A DNA stretch of 64,000 nt from Dryas octopetala (GCA_963921425.1 OY992835.1:11966001-12030000), one strand, 5' to 3'; positions 33,201 through 45,173 are shown, numbered from the stretch's first letter. The notes: a model not told the origin generated them from the letters alone. Numbers and translations: made by a program.

Positions 33201-36200
33201 TATCTTATATTTTGGTATGCAAATAAAATGCACTAAAAGAGCGAAGGGAGAGCCATGCAAAAGATCTTGTAGTTTTCCATGTTTTGCAACTGGTTTGTAA
33301 TGCAGATATTGTTTTTCCTTATACATCTCAATTAAACTTTTTTTTTTAATTCTTAATCTATGTTGCAGTGCCCATTTCTGATTTTTTTCCTTTTATTTTC
33401 TAATTTTACATTTAGGTTTGGTACAGTAATCCAGTTCTAAGAGATTGGTTGAAGGAGCATGCTGATGCATCAGAGTTAGACAAGTTGAAATGGATGTATT
33501 ATTTAATTAATAAGAGTCCATGGTATGTCTTCTTTTACTTAGTGCTCTTTCAGCTGATTGCACATGCCATTTTTTACATGTATATGTACCATATGACATC
33601 TGGTGTGTGTGTGTGTGTGTGTGTTTGTGTAATTTTTGAAGAGAATACATCAAATATTTTGTGAAATTAACTTCTTGAGTGAATGTCTGCAATATTTTCA
33701 TTATATGGGCCTTCTGCTGTGGTAAAATGGGTTCAATAGAAATTTTCTTTAGTAAAGTTCAATTTTGTATATGCGTAAAAAATTGTGTTGCTTGTTTTGT
33801 TTAGTACTGAGTGTGGCTTTCTTGTGAAAGTTAAATTTTGAAATTTTCCATTTGGTGTGATCATCTTGACTGGACTGGAGTTTTGTTACTGAGTGTGGCT
33901 TGCTTGTGTCGTTTTGTTTGGTTTGTTATGAGTGTGGCTTTATTTGTTTAGTTTTGAAAATTTCCATTTGATTTGCTTGTTTAATTTCCCCTTTTTTTTA
34001 ACTTTGACCCTTTCTATAAAATTCTCATTTCCCATTGCAAAAAAAGAAACTGAAGTTCATTTTCTATCAACAGGTCGTGCCTTGATGAAAATGAGGCATT
34101 CTTGACAACTGCAGATTCTGCTATAAAGTTGCTTCCCAAAGCGACTAGGCCAGTTACTGGGTGGAAGGGACTTGAATATAGAGCTGCATTTCCTATGCTG
34201 AAACCACCTGGTGCAAACTTCTATCCTCCCGATATGGACAAAACGGTATATAAAAGTAGAATCAGAAGTTAATTGTATTATAGAACAAGAATTTCTTACA
34301 TTTATGAAGACCTATAAATTTCCTTTTGTATAGGAATTTGATTTGTGGAAAAGCAGTCGAACAGAGGACCAACAACAAGTTGCAACAGGCTTTTTCAATG
34401 TTATTAAAAGACACAGTGAATTTAGTCTGGATTCTTCCTTATATAATAATACAGTTGGCAGCACAAATCATTCGGTGGGTTCCACTCATGACTTATACAG
34501 TATTCCTTTCTCCCAAGAGTATAATGCTTTCCTCACACGAGCTGCTGAATTATTGCATAAAGCTGGTGACTCGACCAATTCGACTAGGTATGACTTTGAA
34601 GAGTTTCTTTTCTTATAAGTTAATTAATTATTGATACCAAGGTTAAGAATTCTTGTCTGCATTTCATTGATGAAGTATGGGTTTAAATATAAATACAGAC
34701 GTTTCATGATTTACAAGGTAACAAATATTAACAAATTACACAAGACAAATCTCTTGATATTTGGCTGTGATATATGGCTGATTTTATCCTTGACATCGCC
34801 CATCCCTTGATATTTGGCTATGGCTGATTTTATGACTGATTTTGTGCCATATATTACAGCCAAATATCAAGGGATGGCTGATATCAAAGGACATAAAACT
34901 CACCCTCTATCACAGGCCAACTATCAAGGGATTTGTCTTGTAAAATTTTTTAGGTTGTAACTCAAAACTTGAAATGTCTGTAATTTTTTGTATCATTGGA
35001 ACCTTTGTATTAAACCCAATACTGCATCAATGAAAATGCATTCTGAGAATTTTAAACCATAATGTGGTATAAGAACGGGAGATATTAAGTTTGATTCCCT
35101 GCAATTGCAATTTCCCAATTTATATTGTTCCACATCCTGGCAGTTAATGCTTTTTGGAAAAACAGTAAACCAGCAAAATTTAACAGTCAGCATGCTAAAT
35201 ATTATCTTCTTGCAAATGATAACTTAATCTGTCATTCTCTATAAAGTTTGAAGAGGTTGCTTCACAGCAAGGGCGATGCTTTCCTTTCAAATGACTACTA
35301 TGACTCTGATATAGCCTGGATGGAGTTGGTTAGTACAGTACTTAGTATTGTTTTTACAATCATAAATCTGTTCACTACAGTTCACGTATATGGTGTTGGT
35401 ACAAAGTTTTAACTACAGTTCCTATTTGTTATTATAGACAATTTTTACTATGAGCTAGTTTATTAATATGTTTACGTTGCTATTAATCAAATGGCTTGAT
35501 GCCTTTACATAATCTGGTTTTATTATTGCCAATAATTGATTGGTTTTATAGCTTATAACGAGAATCACCTAGTTTCTTACTGCTCATTGATTTCAATTTA
35601 TTTTTTATTTTATAAAAATAAGAATTTGATTAACAAAAACATGTAAAAGGCTGAGGACAAGTAGTCCTCCTCTAAACAAAACACTACTAGACTACACTAC
35701 ATCAACATCCTAAACTAAGAATAACCAATTACAACTGCCTTCCAATCTAAAAGAATACTAGAAAAAGATAAATCCTTGAAAGCTACTGATACCAACACCC
35801 ATAATGAATCACAAAACCTTATTCTATCCCAAAGTTCCTCCACCCCAGCCCCAGGACTGCCATAAAATAAAAACTAAAAAGGATTCCATTCATGCCTTTC
35901 AATTGGATGGTTCTATATGCATTGACCTTCTACATTAAAAAAAAAAAAAAAGGACATATGACAGTATTACAAAAAGAGTTCACTTATTTGCAGAATTTTT
36001 GTTCCTGAATTTCAATTCTCTTTATGGCAACAAGTTTATTGCAGCAATTTGCTTACTTTTTGGCAATTCTTAAGAGCATTAAACTGTTGATAGCCTTTGT
36101 TTTTGTCTACTGTTTCTTCTGTAGGACTCTAAGCTGGATGTTACTATTGGTCCATACGAAACATATGAAGATGCACTATTTGGGTATAAGGTATTAGCCG

Positions 36201-37953
36201 TATTATTAATATGGAACACCCATGTAATTTGAGCTTCTGCTTTCATTACCTTGTAGTTTAAGATTGTGGACGAAATAGGTGTGATATACTGCATATACAA
36301 TGTATTGATCTTAAATTGCCTTCTTTTCATAAAGTTTATAATTTGTCTATTTCTTGCATTTTACCACTAAAAATGCATTTATTTTCTTAAGGACCTATTT
36401 GAGAATCCAATTAACCTTCAGAAATAATTGAACTGCCTTTTACCTTAGGCTACATTTGAAGCATTTATTGGAATTCGGGATGACAAATCAACAGCTCAAG
36501 TAAAACTTTTTGGTGATAATTTGCAGGTACCATTGTACAATCTTTTTCTACCAGAGATGTAATAGCTTACAAAAAGAATTATCCCTGAAACTTTGTTATT
36601 CCTTCTAACTATCGATCCCTTTAATATTTCTTTTAAAGGTTTTGGAGCAAAATCTCCCACTGGACAATGCTTACAAGTCCAAGGATGTTATTTCTGCTCC
36701 TATTCGAGTCATTGACCTTCTTTATAATGCAGGAGTAAGTTTAGAACTGTGGCAAAAAATTTCATGATGATTCTATTGGACATGCGTTTATTTTATTAGA
36801 GAAACATTGTCCTTCTTTTAGTGCAATCTTAAATATATATATATATATATATATAGGAGCTTCCTAAAAGGAGGAACCCTTTTGGTTCTTGTCAAAAGGG
36901 GTCCCTCTTAAAGAAGCTCCTATAGATATATAATAAAACAACCTTTTGCTGAAGATTCTCTTCTCCTTTCTCTCTCTCTTTCTCTTGAATAGTCCATTGC
37001 TGAAGATTCTCTTCTCCTCTCTCTCTCTCTCTCTCTCTCTCTTGCATCCCTTCTAATGTTTCACACCTTGATCTTTTTGTATTTGATAAGAAGTTAAAGT
37101 TTTTCCACACCAATGGACTATCCAAGGAGGGTTTTAGTGGAGTAACTGTATTTTATGGTAGGGGGCGAGTAAGAGCCTCCATTTATCAAGATTTATGCTT
37201 TAGAAAGGCAGTTTACAAGTTATGGATGTAAAAGTGGGTAAACTGATAATGTTTTGAAAAGGGCTTACGAGTTGGAAACAAAAAAGGCATTTTGTAGGAA
37301 TTTTCTGGTTGCAGCTATAATCCTTTTTTTCTTTTTTCTTGTTTTTTGAAGCTAAGATTCAGGTATAAATGTTTTGAAAAGGGGTTACGAGCTAAAAACA
37401 GAAAGGGCATTTTGTTGGAGTTTTCTGGTTGCAGGCTTGCAGCTATAATCCGTTTTTCTTATTTTGGAAGCTAAGAGTCAGGTTTATTATAGGAAGGCTT
37501 GATTACGAACTAAGAAAGAGGCTCAAGGAGGGGCCTCCATGGAAGGGTATGAAAAGTTTATGGTTGTAGGCTTTATGATGTTGTAAGAAGAGGGAGAAGG
37601 ACAAGGAAAGTTGAAGATCTAGCTCTTTTCTGGGTTGTGAACAGTTGTTGAAAACAGTGATTTTGAGTCTCATATGGTTTTTAGATAAAAATAATGGTGG
37701 ATTGTAGTAGGGTTTGTAAGAAATTTTGAAAAGGGATTGGGACTTGAACACTGTGACTACTGGTTGTATATGCAATTGAAGCTTCTTAGTTATGTCTACT
37801 GTCTAAAACAAAATGATTAAAGATTAGAAATAAATAGTCTGCAATGTGTTCCGTTGTATGCCATAAACTATATAATATTCTGTCTCCATAATGCATCAAA
37901 ATTGCAATGTAGAAAAATCATATTTTTCTAAGACGTCCTTTCCAAACTGTGTC

Positions 37954-37993
<40 letters not shown>

Positions 37994-40712
37994 TTGATGA
38001 AGTGACACTGACGAGTTTAAATTTTACCTCAGGATGTAAAGGGACCTCAAACTGTAGCCTTTAATCTACCAAATGACGAGCGTATAGTAAAAGATCGAGG
38101 AACATCAATGGTCATGCTTAAGAATATATCAGAGGCCAAGTAAAAACTTGATTTCCTCAGTTTTTATGTTTCTCTTAGACGAATGTCAATTATTGCTTTT
38201 CCAAACTTTTTATCTTTTGTGTTGGAAATATGATGTCAGAACTGCATCTGCTAACCAGGTTCAAGCATATTCTTCAGCCTATAGCTGATGTTTGTATTAC
38301 AAAGGAGCAACAAGAACTAGTAGATTTTGAATCTTTCTTCACTCACACAATTTGCCATGAGTGCTGCCATGGGATTGGACCTCATACCATAACACTTCCA
38401 AATGGTAGAAAGTCGACAGTGAGATTGGTGAGTGACAAACTATAAATTATCTGATTTACTAGTTAACCATCATTTAGATTGACAACCTGTTTAGATTGCA
38501 TTGTTGCTTGTAGTAACCAAACTATTGTTTCAAACTAAGTTTCAGTATACCACAACATGGAAGTTTAATAAAGTTTTATTGTTACTAACTCTTGCTGGTA
38601 TCAGGATGCACAGATGAAATCTGAGGTTGGATTGCATAGCTCTACCTATCTATCTTACTTCAGACAATAGCATAACCATAATAAAGAATTAGTGTTACTT
38701 GCAGCTAGAAAAACTTTGCTAAAGTCCAGTTAATAACCAGATTGAGTATCCGACTCAGTATGACCTACTGTCCAAAAAGAACTATTGGCAAACTAAGTCT
38801 CAGCCTATTTACCAAAAAATTATGCAAGTCTCTGTTTGAAATACTATTTTATATATATAAGAAAAAATTAACATAAGCTTCTAATGTCATTTTAAAACAG
38901 TTTCAGAAAGCAATAAAAAATAGAAGACAAATTCATAAAGTTAAAAACGGTAAGTATGCACTATTTTTCTTAATGTCAAATCTGATTTTCTGTGATTGGC
39001 CTTTCATCTCTTGATAAAGGAACTGCAAGAACTCCACTCAGCTTTGGAAGAAGCAAAAGCTGATATAGTTGGCATGTGGGCACTGAAATTCCTAATCCAC
39101 AAGGTGAGTGGCTATTTATTTAATTGACATTGCTGTATATTGCTTTATCCATTAGTGGTTTGCAAATTTTTTGATGAATTTGCATCTTTCATTAGTGTTA
39201 AGTATGTTATTTTCAATGGTATTCATATCTTAGTGGCATAGAGTAATGTTCTAGTGTTTTTATGTGGTTCCATCTCGGTCACTGGTTTTATTCTTCTGAG
39301 GGGATCCAGGATTTGCTTCCGAAGAGTTTATTGAAGTCCATGTATGTTTCTTTTCTTGCTGGATGCTTCCGCTCAGTTCGGTTTGGTCTCGAGGAAGCTC
39401 ACGGGTATTCTAGCAATTCATCTTTCTTTGGTCCTCTCTTGTCAGAAAGCACATTATACTAAGTATCTTATACTTATTATGTATTGTCAGAAAAGGACAA
39501 GCATTGCAGTTTAACTGGTTGTATGAGGAAGGAGCCTTTATTTTGAATCCTGATGAAACATTTTCTGTTGACTTTGCCAAGGTATAAATGCCTCAATTCC
39601 AAATTTCCTCCTTTTTCCTGCCTGAGATGCGTCAAAGCTGATATATATTTAGTTATTTATTTTTGTAAAAGGTGGAAGGTGCAGTTGAGAGCCTGAGTAG
39701 GGAGATACTGACCATACAAGCAAAAGGTGACAAAGAGGCTGCGAAGTTGCTGCTTCAGAAACACTGCAAATTGACAGACCCATTAAAAGTTGCTTTGCAA
39801 AAATTAGAGAAAGTTCAGGTATAACAAATGATTTGATAAGTACTACTTTTAACATGAAGAATTAGGCACTTGTATGAAATTTTTATAAGATAGGACACAT
39901 GGGATGAGGAGGCAGTCATTTTATACATCTAATAGCACTTAGATCAAATCTCTTGCACTACAAATCAGATTTGCAAAAAGGTAGCTGATTTAAGTTGGTT
40001 GTGTAATCGCTCAACCGAGGAAAGAAGATGATTCTATAGATGAATGTTTGATCATGACCGACTGCACATAACAAATCTGTTGTTTTGTGAATGATTTGTG
40101 TATGGTGTCATTTTTCTTTCAGATTAACGAGTCAGTTGATATATGTTATACCAAGAATTTAAAATTTATTTTTTATTTTACATGCCTCTTCTTTACTCTC
40201 TTCTCTTTATTATTATTGTCTTTTTTTATTTTTCATATATATATATATATAGGCTCCTTCTATTGAGGTATACCTCAACTTATTTATGTTGAGGTATACC
40301 CTATGCACACACATGTATTCTTTAGATCTCCTATTCCAGTCTAAACTCCATGCTTTTAAGGCTGATATACCAATAAGAACTAACAAGTAATTCTAGTTTG
40401 CCAACCAATGAATATGACTAAATGCATGTGTTATTGTCTAGCCTTATTCTTCTGCTAACCATTCTTAAATTGTTGAGTGACAAAAATCACTAGAAGACAT
40501 TTTCTCATTTTTCATTTGACCTAAAGTTGAGATTTGCATATTATTAAGTTATTTCCATTTTAGCATTGCAAAATATTATACTTTTCCTTTTAAATCTTTT
40601 AGGTCCTCACTCTCTCCCCGAAACTTTTTTCTTATCTTTATCTTTATAGGTACCTGTGGATATAGTTCCCACATTTCCAGTGGCTGAAAAAATATTGGAG
40701 CAAAAACACTAG
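27211..40712 (+). CDS. NUDT3: Nudix hydrolase 3: Nudix domain fused to dipeptidyl peptidase III (M49), 784 aa, 21 exons
   Basis: Exons: 27211-27296, 27681-27860, 29838-29915, 31284-31380, 31779-31912, 32424-32505, 32914-33000, 33416-33522, 34074-34245, 34334-34587, 35247-35328, 36125-36190, 36449-36526, 36639-36734, 38033-38139, 38259-38427, 39020-39103, 39310-39404, 39491-39581, 39672-39818, 40650-40712. All keep frame; intron 1 has a GC donor (GAG|GCAAGA), the rest are GT-AG. The N-terminus is an IPP-isomerase-like Nudix domain with the box at 76-98 (GHISSGD then RELQEELGI; Asp82 stands where Glu is usual). The remainder is an M49 metallopeptidase with HECCH at 602-606 and EEAKAD at 635-640, which supply zinc ligands and the catalytic Glu. 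Arabidopsis NUDT3 (At1g79690) has the same fusion and similar length. Substrates in plants are poorly known. The 13.5-kb span results from transposon-bearing introns. Confidence 0.95.
30215..31210 (+). mobile_element. RTE-type LINE remnant in NUDT3 intron 3
   Basis: A stretch at 30330-30506 reads FYLFTVVIDEITKDIQEDI, then PWCMFADDIVLMD and LGAKLVAWTNAL, matching the reverse-transcriptase catalytic region (YADD-type box as FADD) of plant RTE-clade LINEs. Further on, interrupted by stops and shifts, come YGAECW (about 30788), ELRILKWM (about 30843) and LGVKSIMDRN, the typical order of the RTE C-terminus. The 3' part ends near a GATGATGA-rich tail. The copy is in the same orientation as NUDT3, decayed and inactive, and fully contained in the intron. 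Confidence 0.75.
33603..33624 (+). repeat. (GT)n microsatellite in NUDT3 intron 8
   Basis: About 11 GT units just after the donor of exon 8. Likely polymorphic. Confidence 0.85.
34737..34945. mobile_element. Foldback element (about 205 bp) in NUDT3 intron 10
   Basis: ACAAGACAAATCTCTTGATA at the left is matched by TATCAAGGGATTTGTCTTGT at the right; further inside, CCCTTGATATTTGGCT faces AGCCAAATATCAAGGG, with TGGCTGAT words repeated. The whole block folds on itself almost completely. No coding capacity. Either a small MITE or a foldback repeat. Confidence 0.7.
35615..35890 (-). mobile_element. L1-type LINE 3'-end remnant in NUDT3 intron 11
   Basis: Reverse strand reads ELWDRIRFCDSLWV-like sequence (IRFCDSLWVLVSVAFKDL, then SSILLDWKAVV) and then a stop and an A/T-rich 3' tail near 35615. 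This is the same C-terminal LINE ORF2 segment as the fragment at 7155-7580, from a separate, differently diverged insertion. It lies antisense to NUDT3. Confidence 0.65.
36835..36924. repeat. 73-bp hairpin next to a TA microsatellite in NUDT3 intron 14
   Basis: After a TA run (36835-36855), TATAGGAGCTTC...AAAGGAGGAACCCTTTTG is mirrored by CAAAAGGGGTCCCTCTTAAA...GAAGCTCCTATA, ending at 36924. The 7-base loop is TTCTTGT-like. It resembles a minimal foldback element with only a few mismatches in the stem. Confidence 0.75.
36944..37041 (+). repeat. Duplicated TTGCTGAAGATTCTCTTCTC block with (CT)n tracts
   Basis: The 20-mer TTGCTGAAGATTCTCTTCTC occurs at about 36947 and 37000, each followed by CT repeats, the second a longer microsatellite (about 37017-37041). 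Local duplication in NUDT3 intron 14. Confidence 0.75.
37250..37487 (+). repeat. Tandem duplication, about 118-bp period, in NUDT3 intron 14
   Basis: Copy 1 (about 37250-37366) and copy 2 (about 37369-37487) share GTTTTGAAAAGGG, GGCATTTTGT, TTTTCTGGTTGCAG, GCAGCTATAATCC and GAAGCTAAGA in order. Copy 2 carries an extra GCTTGCAG. No coding potential. Confidence 0.8.
37959..37989 (+). repeat. (TA)n microsatellite in NUDT3 intron 14
   Basis: About 15 TA units shortly before the acceptor of exon 15. Likely length-variable. Confidence 0.9.
40236..40306. repeat. Small foldback with TTGAGGTATACCTCAA core in NUDT3 intron 20
   Basis: A TA run is followed by GGCTCCTTCTATTGAGG and two copies, in opposite orientation, of GAGGTATACC separated by TCAACTTATTTATGTT. 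The TA run plus GGCT-TTC-TATTGAGGTATACC resembles the left end of the MITE at 20549, so this may be a shortened relative. Confidence 0.55.
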
Positions 40713-41933
40713 ATTGGTGAGTCTCATCTGGATTCATTACCATCTGTCAAGGATGCTAGTAAATGAAAAACTCATTGAAAGATGTTTCCATCTTGTAATT
40801 GTTTCATCTGAATCTACCGATCTTCTAATTCTTGTACTGTAAGCTTATGCAGATCACGAGACACACAAGCTTGAAGTTCGATGGCTTTTCATTCCAGATT
40901 AAGTGGTGCTACAATCACATTCTCTATTTATGCACATGCATGGCTCGTTGATTTCGTTTTACTACTGTGGCATATGACTGGTTCAGATGTGCGTAAAACC
41001 ACACTAGTGTAGATGGTATACGACTAGTCGTCTTTCACTCCAAGTGAAGGACAGTCATCCTGTAACGACAAGTCAGTGTCCAAATGTAATAAGTCTGCGA
41101 TCAGTATCACTATATAATGTGCTTGAGATTTCAAAAATAAGAAATAAATATTTCAACATAATATTTTTCAAGTATCAAATTTTATGTTGTGTCAACTAAA
41201 AAGAAAATTTGGAATAGTATATATTGTAACTATCCCCCTATCCCCCCCCCCCCCCCCCCCAAAAAAAAAATGGAATTTCATATCTTGTAGGATTGTACTT
41301 GATTCATACTGTTTCACTTGCATCTCTGATGGGTTCAAAAATAATAAGAAACTTGATATATTGTTGTTGTGTAATTGATTCTTCATAGTGCTTGGTGCTT
41401 GCAAGTCATGGAAATAATATCAAACTTTGGACCTTTCCAACTGGATGCTCTGTTCGAGCTCTCCTTGAGCGGTGCTTGAATGCCCCTTGAGCACTGCCTG
41501 AGAGAATCTCGAACATTATTCTAGTGTTGAATTACTAAAACTTAAAAGAAATAAAAAAGTCTTTAATGCAAATAAGAAATTACTATTTTCTAAATTTCCT
41601 AAAGTTTTATTAGTAAACTAACAGAAGCAAATGCTTATTAAGCCAAACTTCAAACTACTCACACACAACTGGGGCCATTTTAAAAAAGAGAGCCAATTTT
41701 TTACCCCAAAAAAAAAAAAGCTAGCCAATTTTTTTCTTTTCATTCGTTTTTTGTTGCTGGTCAAGAGTAAGATAGTTTAAGAATGCACAAGACAAAGATC
41801 TAAAGATAATTCAATTTGTAATTCTGCATGCAGTTCAACAATGGAAGAGAAACAAGACCTCGGTCCCTAATTGTATTAGCTTATGGTTCATATAAAGTAG
41901 ATCCAAATTACTGATACACTGAATTCTGTTTTT
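40713..41933. other. Convergent 3' region between NUDT3 and the Rossmann-protein gene
   Basis: Holds the 3'-UTRs of two genes that point toward each other and a C19-A10 homopolymer block (41242-41270). No other gene is seen. Confidence 0.5.
41242..41270 (+). repeat. Poly-C/poly-A homopolymer block
   Basis: Nineteen C's are followed directly by ten A's. Likely unstable and prone to assembly error; no function is evident. Confidence 0.9.
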
Positions 41934-44439
41934 CTAGACAATTTTCAATTCTTTGAGCCATGCCGTATGCAGAGGACAGGGATCAGGCTTTCCTTCCGCA
42001 ATTGCCTTCTCAGACAGAGAATAAAACCAACCATTTCTCCATTTAAACTGCAAGCATTAGGCAATCTCCACAGTGAGAGCCAAATTAAAATCATTGAGAC
42101 ACACATACTTTGAAAACTTATATTTATGACTTGCATGCATCTCTAACCTCTTTAACTGCCGTAGGAAAGTGGGCAACCGCACTTGAGTAGGCACATAATC
42201 TATCCTCCATGGCTTCTTCAAATACCAATCCCTTCTCTGCTGCTGCTGCTGCGGCAAGCTCTGCAATGAGGCTGGACACCTGAAAGCATAAAACATTGGT
42301 CAAGTTTTTATCAGTTATCTATTTTATCTAAGATATACAAAATTGAAATTACATTGCATCAGTACTTCAGGAAAACATTGAAGCATGTAATTATCACATT
42401 TCAGGCCCATCTATATGATCATTTAACATTGAAGCCTGTTATTCTATAGAAAGCATATTAATTTAAGATTATGCATGCTTTTGCACGGATAGTGTTAAGG
42501 AAAGCAAACATGATCAAGGACCAACATTTTGTGTATCATTAAGTTCAGAAGAGTCTCGATCTCACTATACGTTATCTCATTAGATTCCAGTCATGCGATA
42601 TAATTTAACCTCTCTTCAAAATTCATTAATGTAGTTCCATTTGTTGGTTAATGTCTTATGCAATAAAACAACAACAGTAAAAGAGGTAATAAAATACTAT
42701 CTAAAAGTAAATTTAGAAAATATGAAGGCATGGATACCAGGAAACATCCTTTTATTCATGAAATCCCCCAACTGATTAAATGCTTAAATAATCCTTTTAT
42801 TCACCATCATCATAACAAAGGCAGAACTTTCATTTTATTTTCTCTTCTTTGCACTTTAAAAGAATAGTTACGAATAATGAAAGCTTACCTCAGAGCGGTA
42901 TTCTTTATCTACACCACCTACAGTTGCTCCTGGATGACGAGCTCCAACAAGCATGAATGCAGAGATCCATATCAACTTCTCTAACATCTGCTTCTGAAAT
43001 GCTTCCTTGTTGAGAACCTGCTTCAAATTTGATTCATTAATAAATTTATTTGGACTTCTTTAAGTTTATCCCAACAATGAAGCCACAAACTTACCAGACC
43101 CATACCCTTCTCCCCAAAGGACGAAAAAAAAAAATTGTTCAATACAGATACAAGAAATGTTTTATTTTTTCACAAGAAGAATGCTTCATAAAAAAATAAA
43201 TAAATCAATTCCAACATAATGTGAAATATTATAGGAAATTCTTCTTTCACCTTGCACGTGAGGCCTCCAGCATGTAATCTTTCAGCTATTGCAGATGCCC
43301 ACTTCCCATAGGCTGCTGTCAGTCCTTCAGGATTGGTATCAGTCTTTCCATCAACGGGGGGTTCTCCAAGCTTGGAGACAGCAAAATATGCTAACACTTG
43401 ATCCGCATCACCAAGACCTTTACTTTCAAGCCATGGTTCCAGCATTCCATTCTGGAAAAAAACCAAATCTGCTAGATTGTCAAGTCCATTGGGTCGCATG
43501 CAAACCCATAAATCAGAGGAGGGCAGTTAAAAAGGCTTAAAGATGTAAATTAACAACTGAATGTGAACAGTGAGAAAATTGCATGATTTGCATCACAGAT
43601 TAGTAAATTTGATATCAGCCTGCAATCAGAAAACTAAGCTAAAAGGGAGTGCTCCATACAAATGGTAGGTAAATTCTGTCAAAAACTCCTATTGTTTTCA
43701 CCAATTTAAATTCAGTACGAGTAAATGCAACAAATAATCATAAAAAAGGACCAATTTCATGCAAAAAACCAGGTTATTGGCATTCAATCAAAATTCCCAA
43801 GTTAAATCCAACTTCCAAATTGAAAGAAAATTCAGAAAACCAAGAACCCTGTCCATAAACATCACCTTTTCTTTAGCATTACAAACAACGCACACCCAAT
43901 TGCAGATTTTTTTTTCTATTTCTGATAAAAATAGAACAGACCCATTAATCATCCAATTCATATATAACAATTGATTCATAAACCACTTGAATTTCACATC
44001 AAACAAACTCTTTACGATCAGTCAAAACTACTCACCCACCAATTGCTATTTGCCCTTCTTTTTTTTCTCTCTCAAACAAAACAAAAAAAGAAATATGTGA
44101 TGAGATGGTAATACCGTTCCATCTAGGCCTTGGAGTGGCCTCAAGAACAGCCTCAAGATCATCATTCCTAGTGCAAACCAAGATTGGACCATCGAAATCA
44201 AGAGGCACAGGCTCTCCTCTCTTCACCAGCAAGTCATCACCATTTCCCATGCCCTGCAAGGCTCCTCCAACCCTTCCACCACCGACTATCACTGCAGGCA
44301 CCACCTTGTTTTTGGTGGTAGAGGCCATGGCCGTGGCTGTGGAGGCTTTGGCTTTGATTCTTAGAGTGAGTCTCGAAGTGGGTTTTCTTGTGAGGTGGAA
44401 GAGAGTGGAGCTAGAGAGTGTGAGTGTGTAGTTGGCCAT
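41934..44439 (-). CDS. Chloroplast NAD(P)-binding Rossmann-fold protein (ketopantoate reductase-like), unknown function, 305 aa, five exons
   Basis: Reverse-strand exons: 44439-44115, 43468-43251, 43017-42889, 42279-42148, 42047-41934; all GT-AG and in frame. Residues 1-45 look like a chloroplast transit peptide (rich in Ser, Thr and Lys, almost no acidic residues). Then comes a dinucleotide-binding loop VIVGGGRVGGALQGMG (51-66), PILVCTRNDDL, and WNDLVFFQNGMLEPWL, where strand-loop order matches the NAD(P)-binding half of ketopantoate-reductase-type enzymes. The C-terminal half is helical (AELAAAAAAEKGL, EEAMEDRLCAYSSAVAHFP) and ends FYSLSEKAIAEGKPDPCPLH. From memory it corresponds to Arabidopsis At1g16080, a stromal protein without a known reaction. 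I would not call it a pantothenate enzyme: the family is divergent and the substrate is unknown. Confidence 0.85.
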
Positions 44440-44673
44440 GGTTGAGAGTGTTAGAGAGGATAGTAGTCAGTGAGGACATGATGGTCCTTTGGGTATTGAA
44501 GTGGGCTAAGTTTGTTGTCGCTCACAGGTGGGAGTGAGGAGGAGAAACTGAGAAAGAGATGAGCCACTCGTTTTCTGTAATGGTCTATCGGTCTATCCAA
44601 AGAAAGAATTGGCATTCGGGTTTGGTTCTTCTTTTGTACCCTTGGTTGTAAATTTTTGGGCCAGGTTTTACTC
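44440..44673. promoter_or_regulatory. 5' flank of the Rossmann-protein gene
   Basis: Reverse-strand 5'-UTR and proximal promoter are expected here. No clear TATA box was recognised. The MITE at 44674-45010 begins about 235 bases upstream of the start codon, so it lies within the promoter. Confidence 0.3.
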
Positions 44674-45010
44674 AGGCCAAATCTCGTTTTTTGTCGGTGT
44701 CATTTGGGTCAAGATGTATTTTGGTTCTTATTTTAATTTTGTTAATTTTGTCCTTACAATTTTCTAATAGTTGCAATTCGAGAACATGCGCATGTTTGTC
44801 TATTTTCTTCTACGAAAATAGCTTGTGAAGCACACAGGCGAAGGTATTTTAGGCTTTTGGATAGTTTAACATCACTATTGCTGTCTAAAATACCCAGAAT
44901 TATGCATGCCACATACTATTTTTCTTAATCAAAATGCAACTATTAAAAAACTACAAAGGCCAGAGTGAAACTTGACCCAAACTACTAGGACCAAAAACAA
45001 AATTTGGCCT
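44674..45010. mobile_element. MITE, about 337 bp, AGGCC...TTTTTGGTC termini (copy 2)
   Basis: Left end AGGCCAAATCTCGTTTTTTG and right end, on the other strand, AGGCCAAATTTTGTTTTTGG are inverted repeats that continue through TTTGGGTCAAG. TTTACTC (44667-44673) and TTTACTT (45011-45017) form the target duplication with one mismatch. Ends match those of the element at 23566-23867. A diverged half-copy appears to follow directly at about 45020-45170 (shared TGTGAAGCAC and a TTTTAAGTTTTGG-like word). Confidence 0.7.
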
Positions 45011-45173
45011 TTTACTTAAGTTTCAGGAGTTTTAGTTGTGTTGATTTTATCTATGTAATTTTGTATTAATTGCAATTAAAGATCACACCTTTAATTCAAT
45101 AAATTTGTTCGATGAAATTATCATGTGAAGCACTTAAGTGGGAAAATTTTAAGTTTTGGGTGATGTAATTGTC

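Noticed and set aside
42057..42296. Reverse-strand frame running through exon 4 of the Rossmann gene in another phase
   Set aside because: It is a shadow; the phase with VSSLIAELAAAAAAEKGL and EAMEDRLCAYSS joins neighbouring exons in frame.
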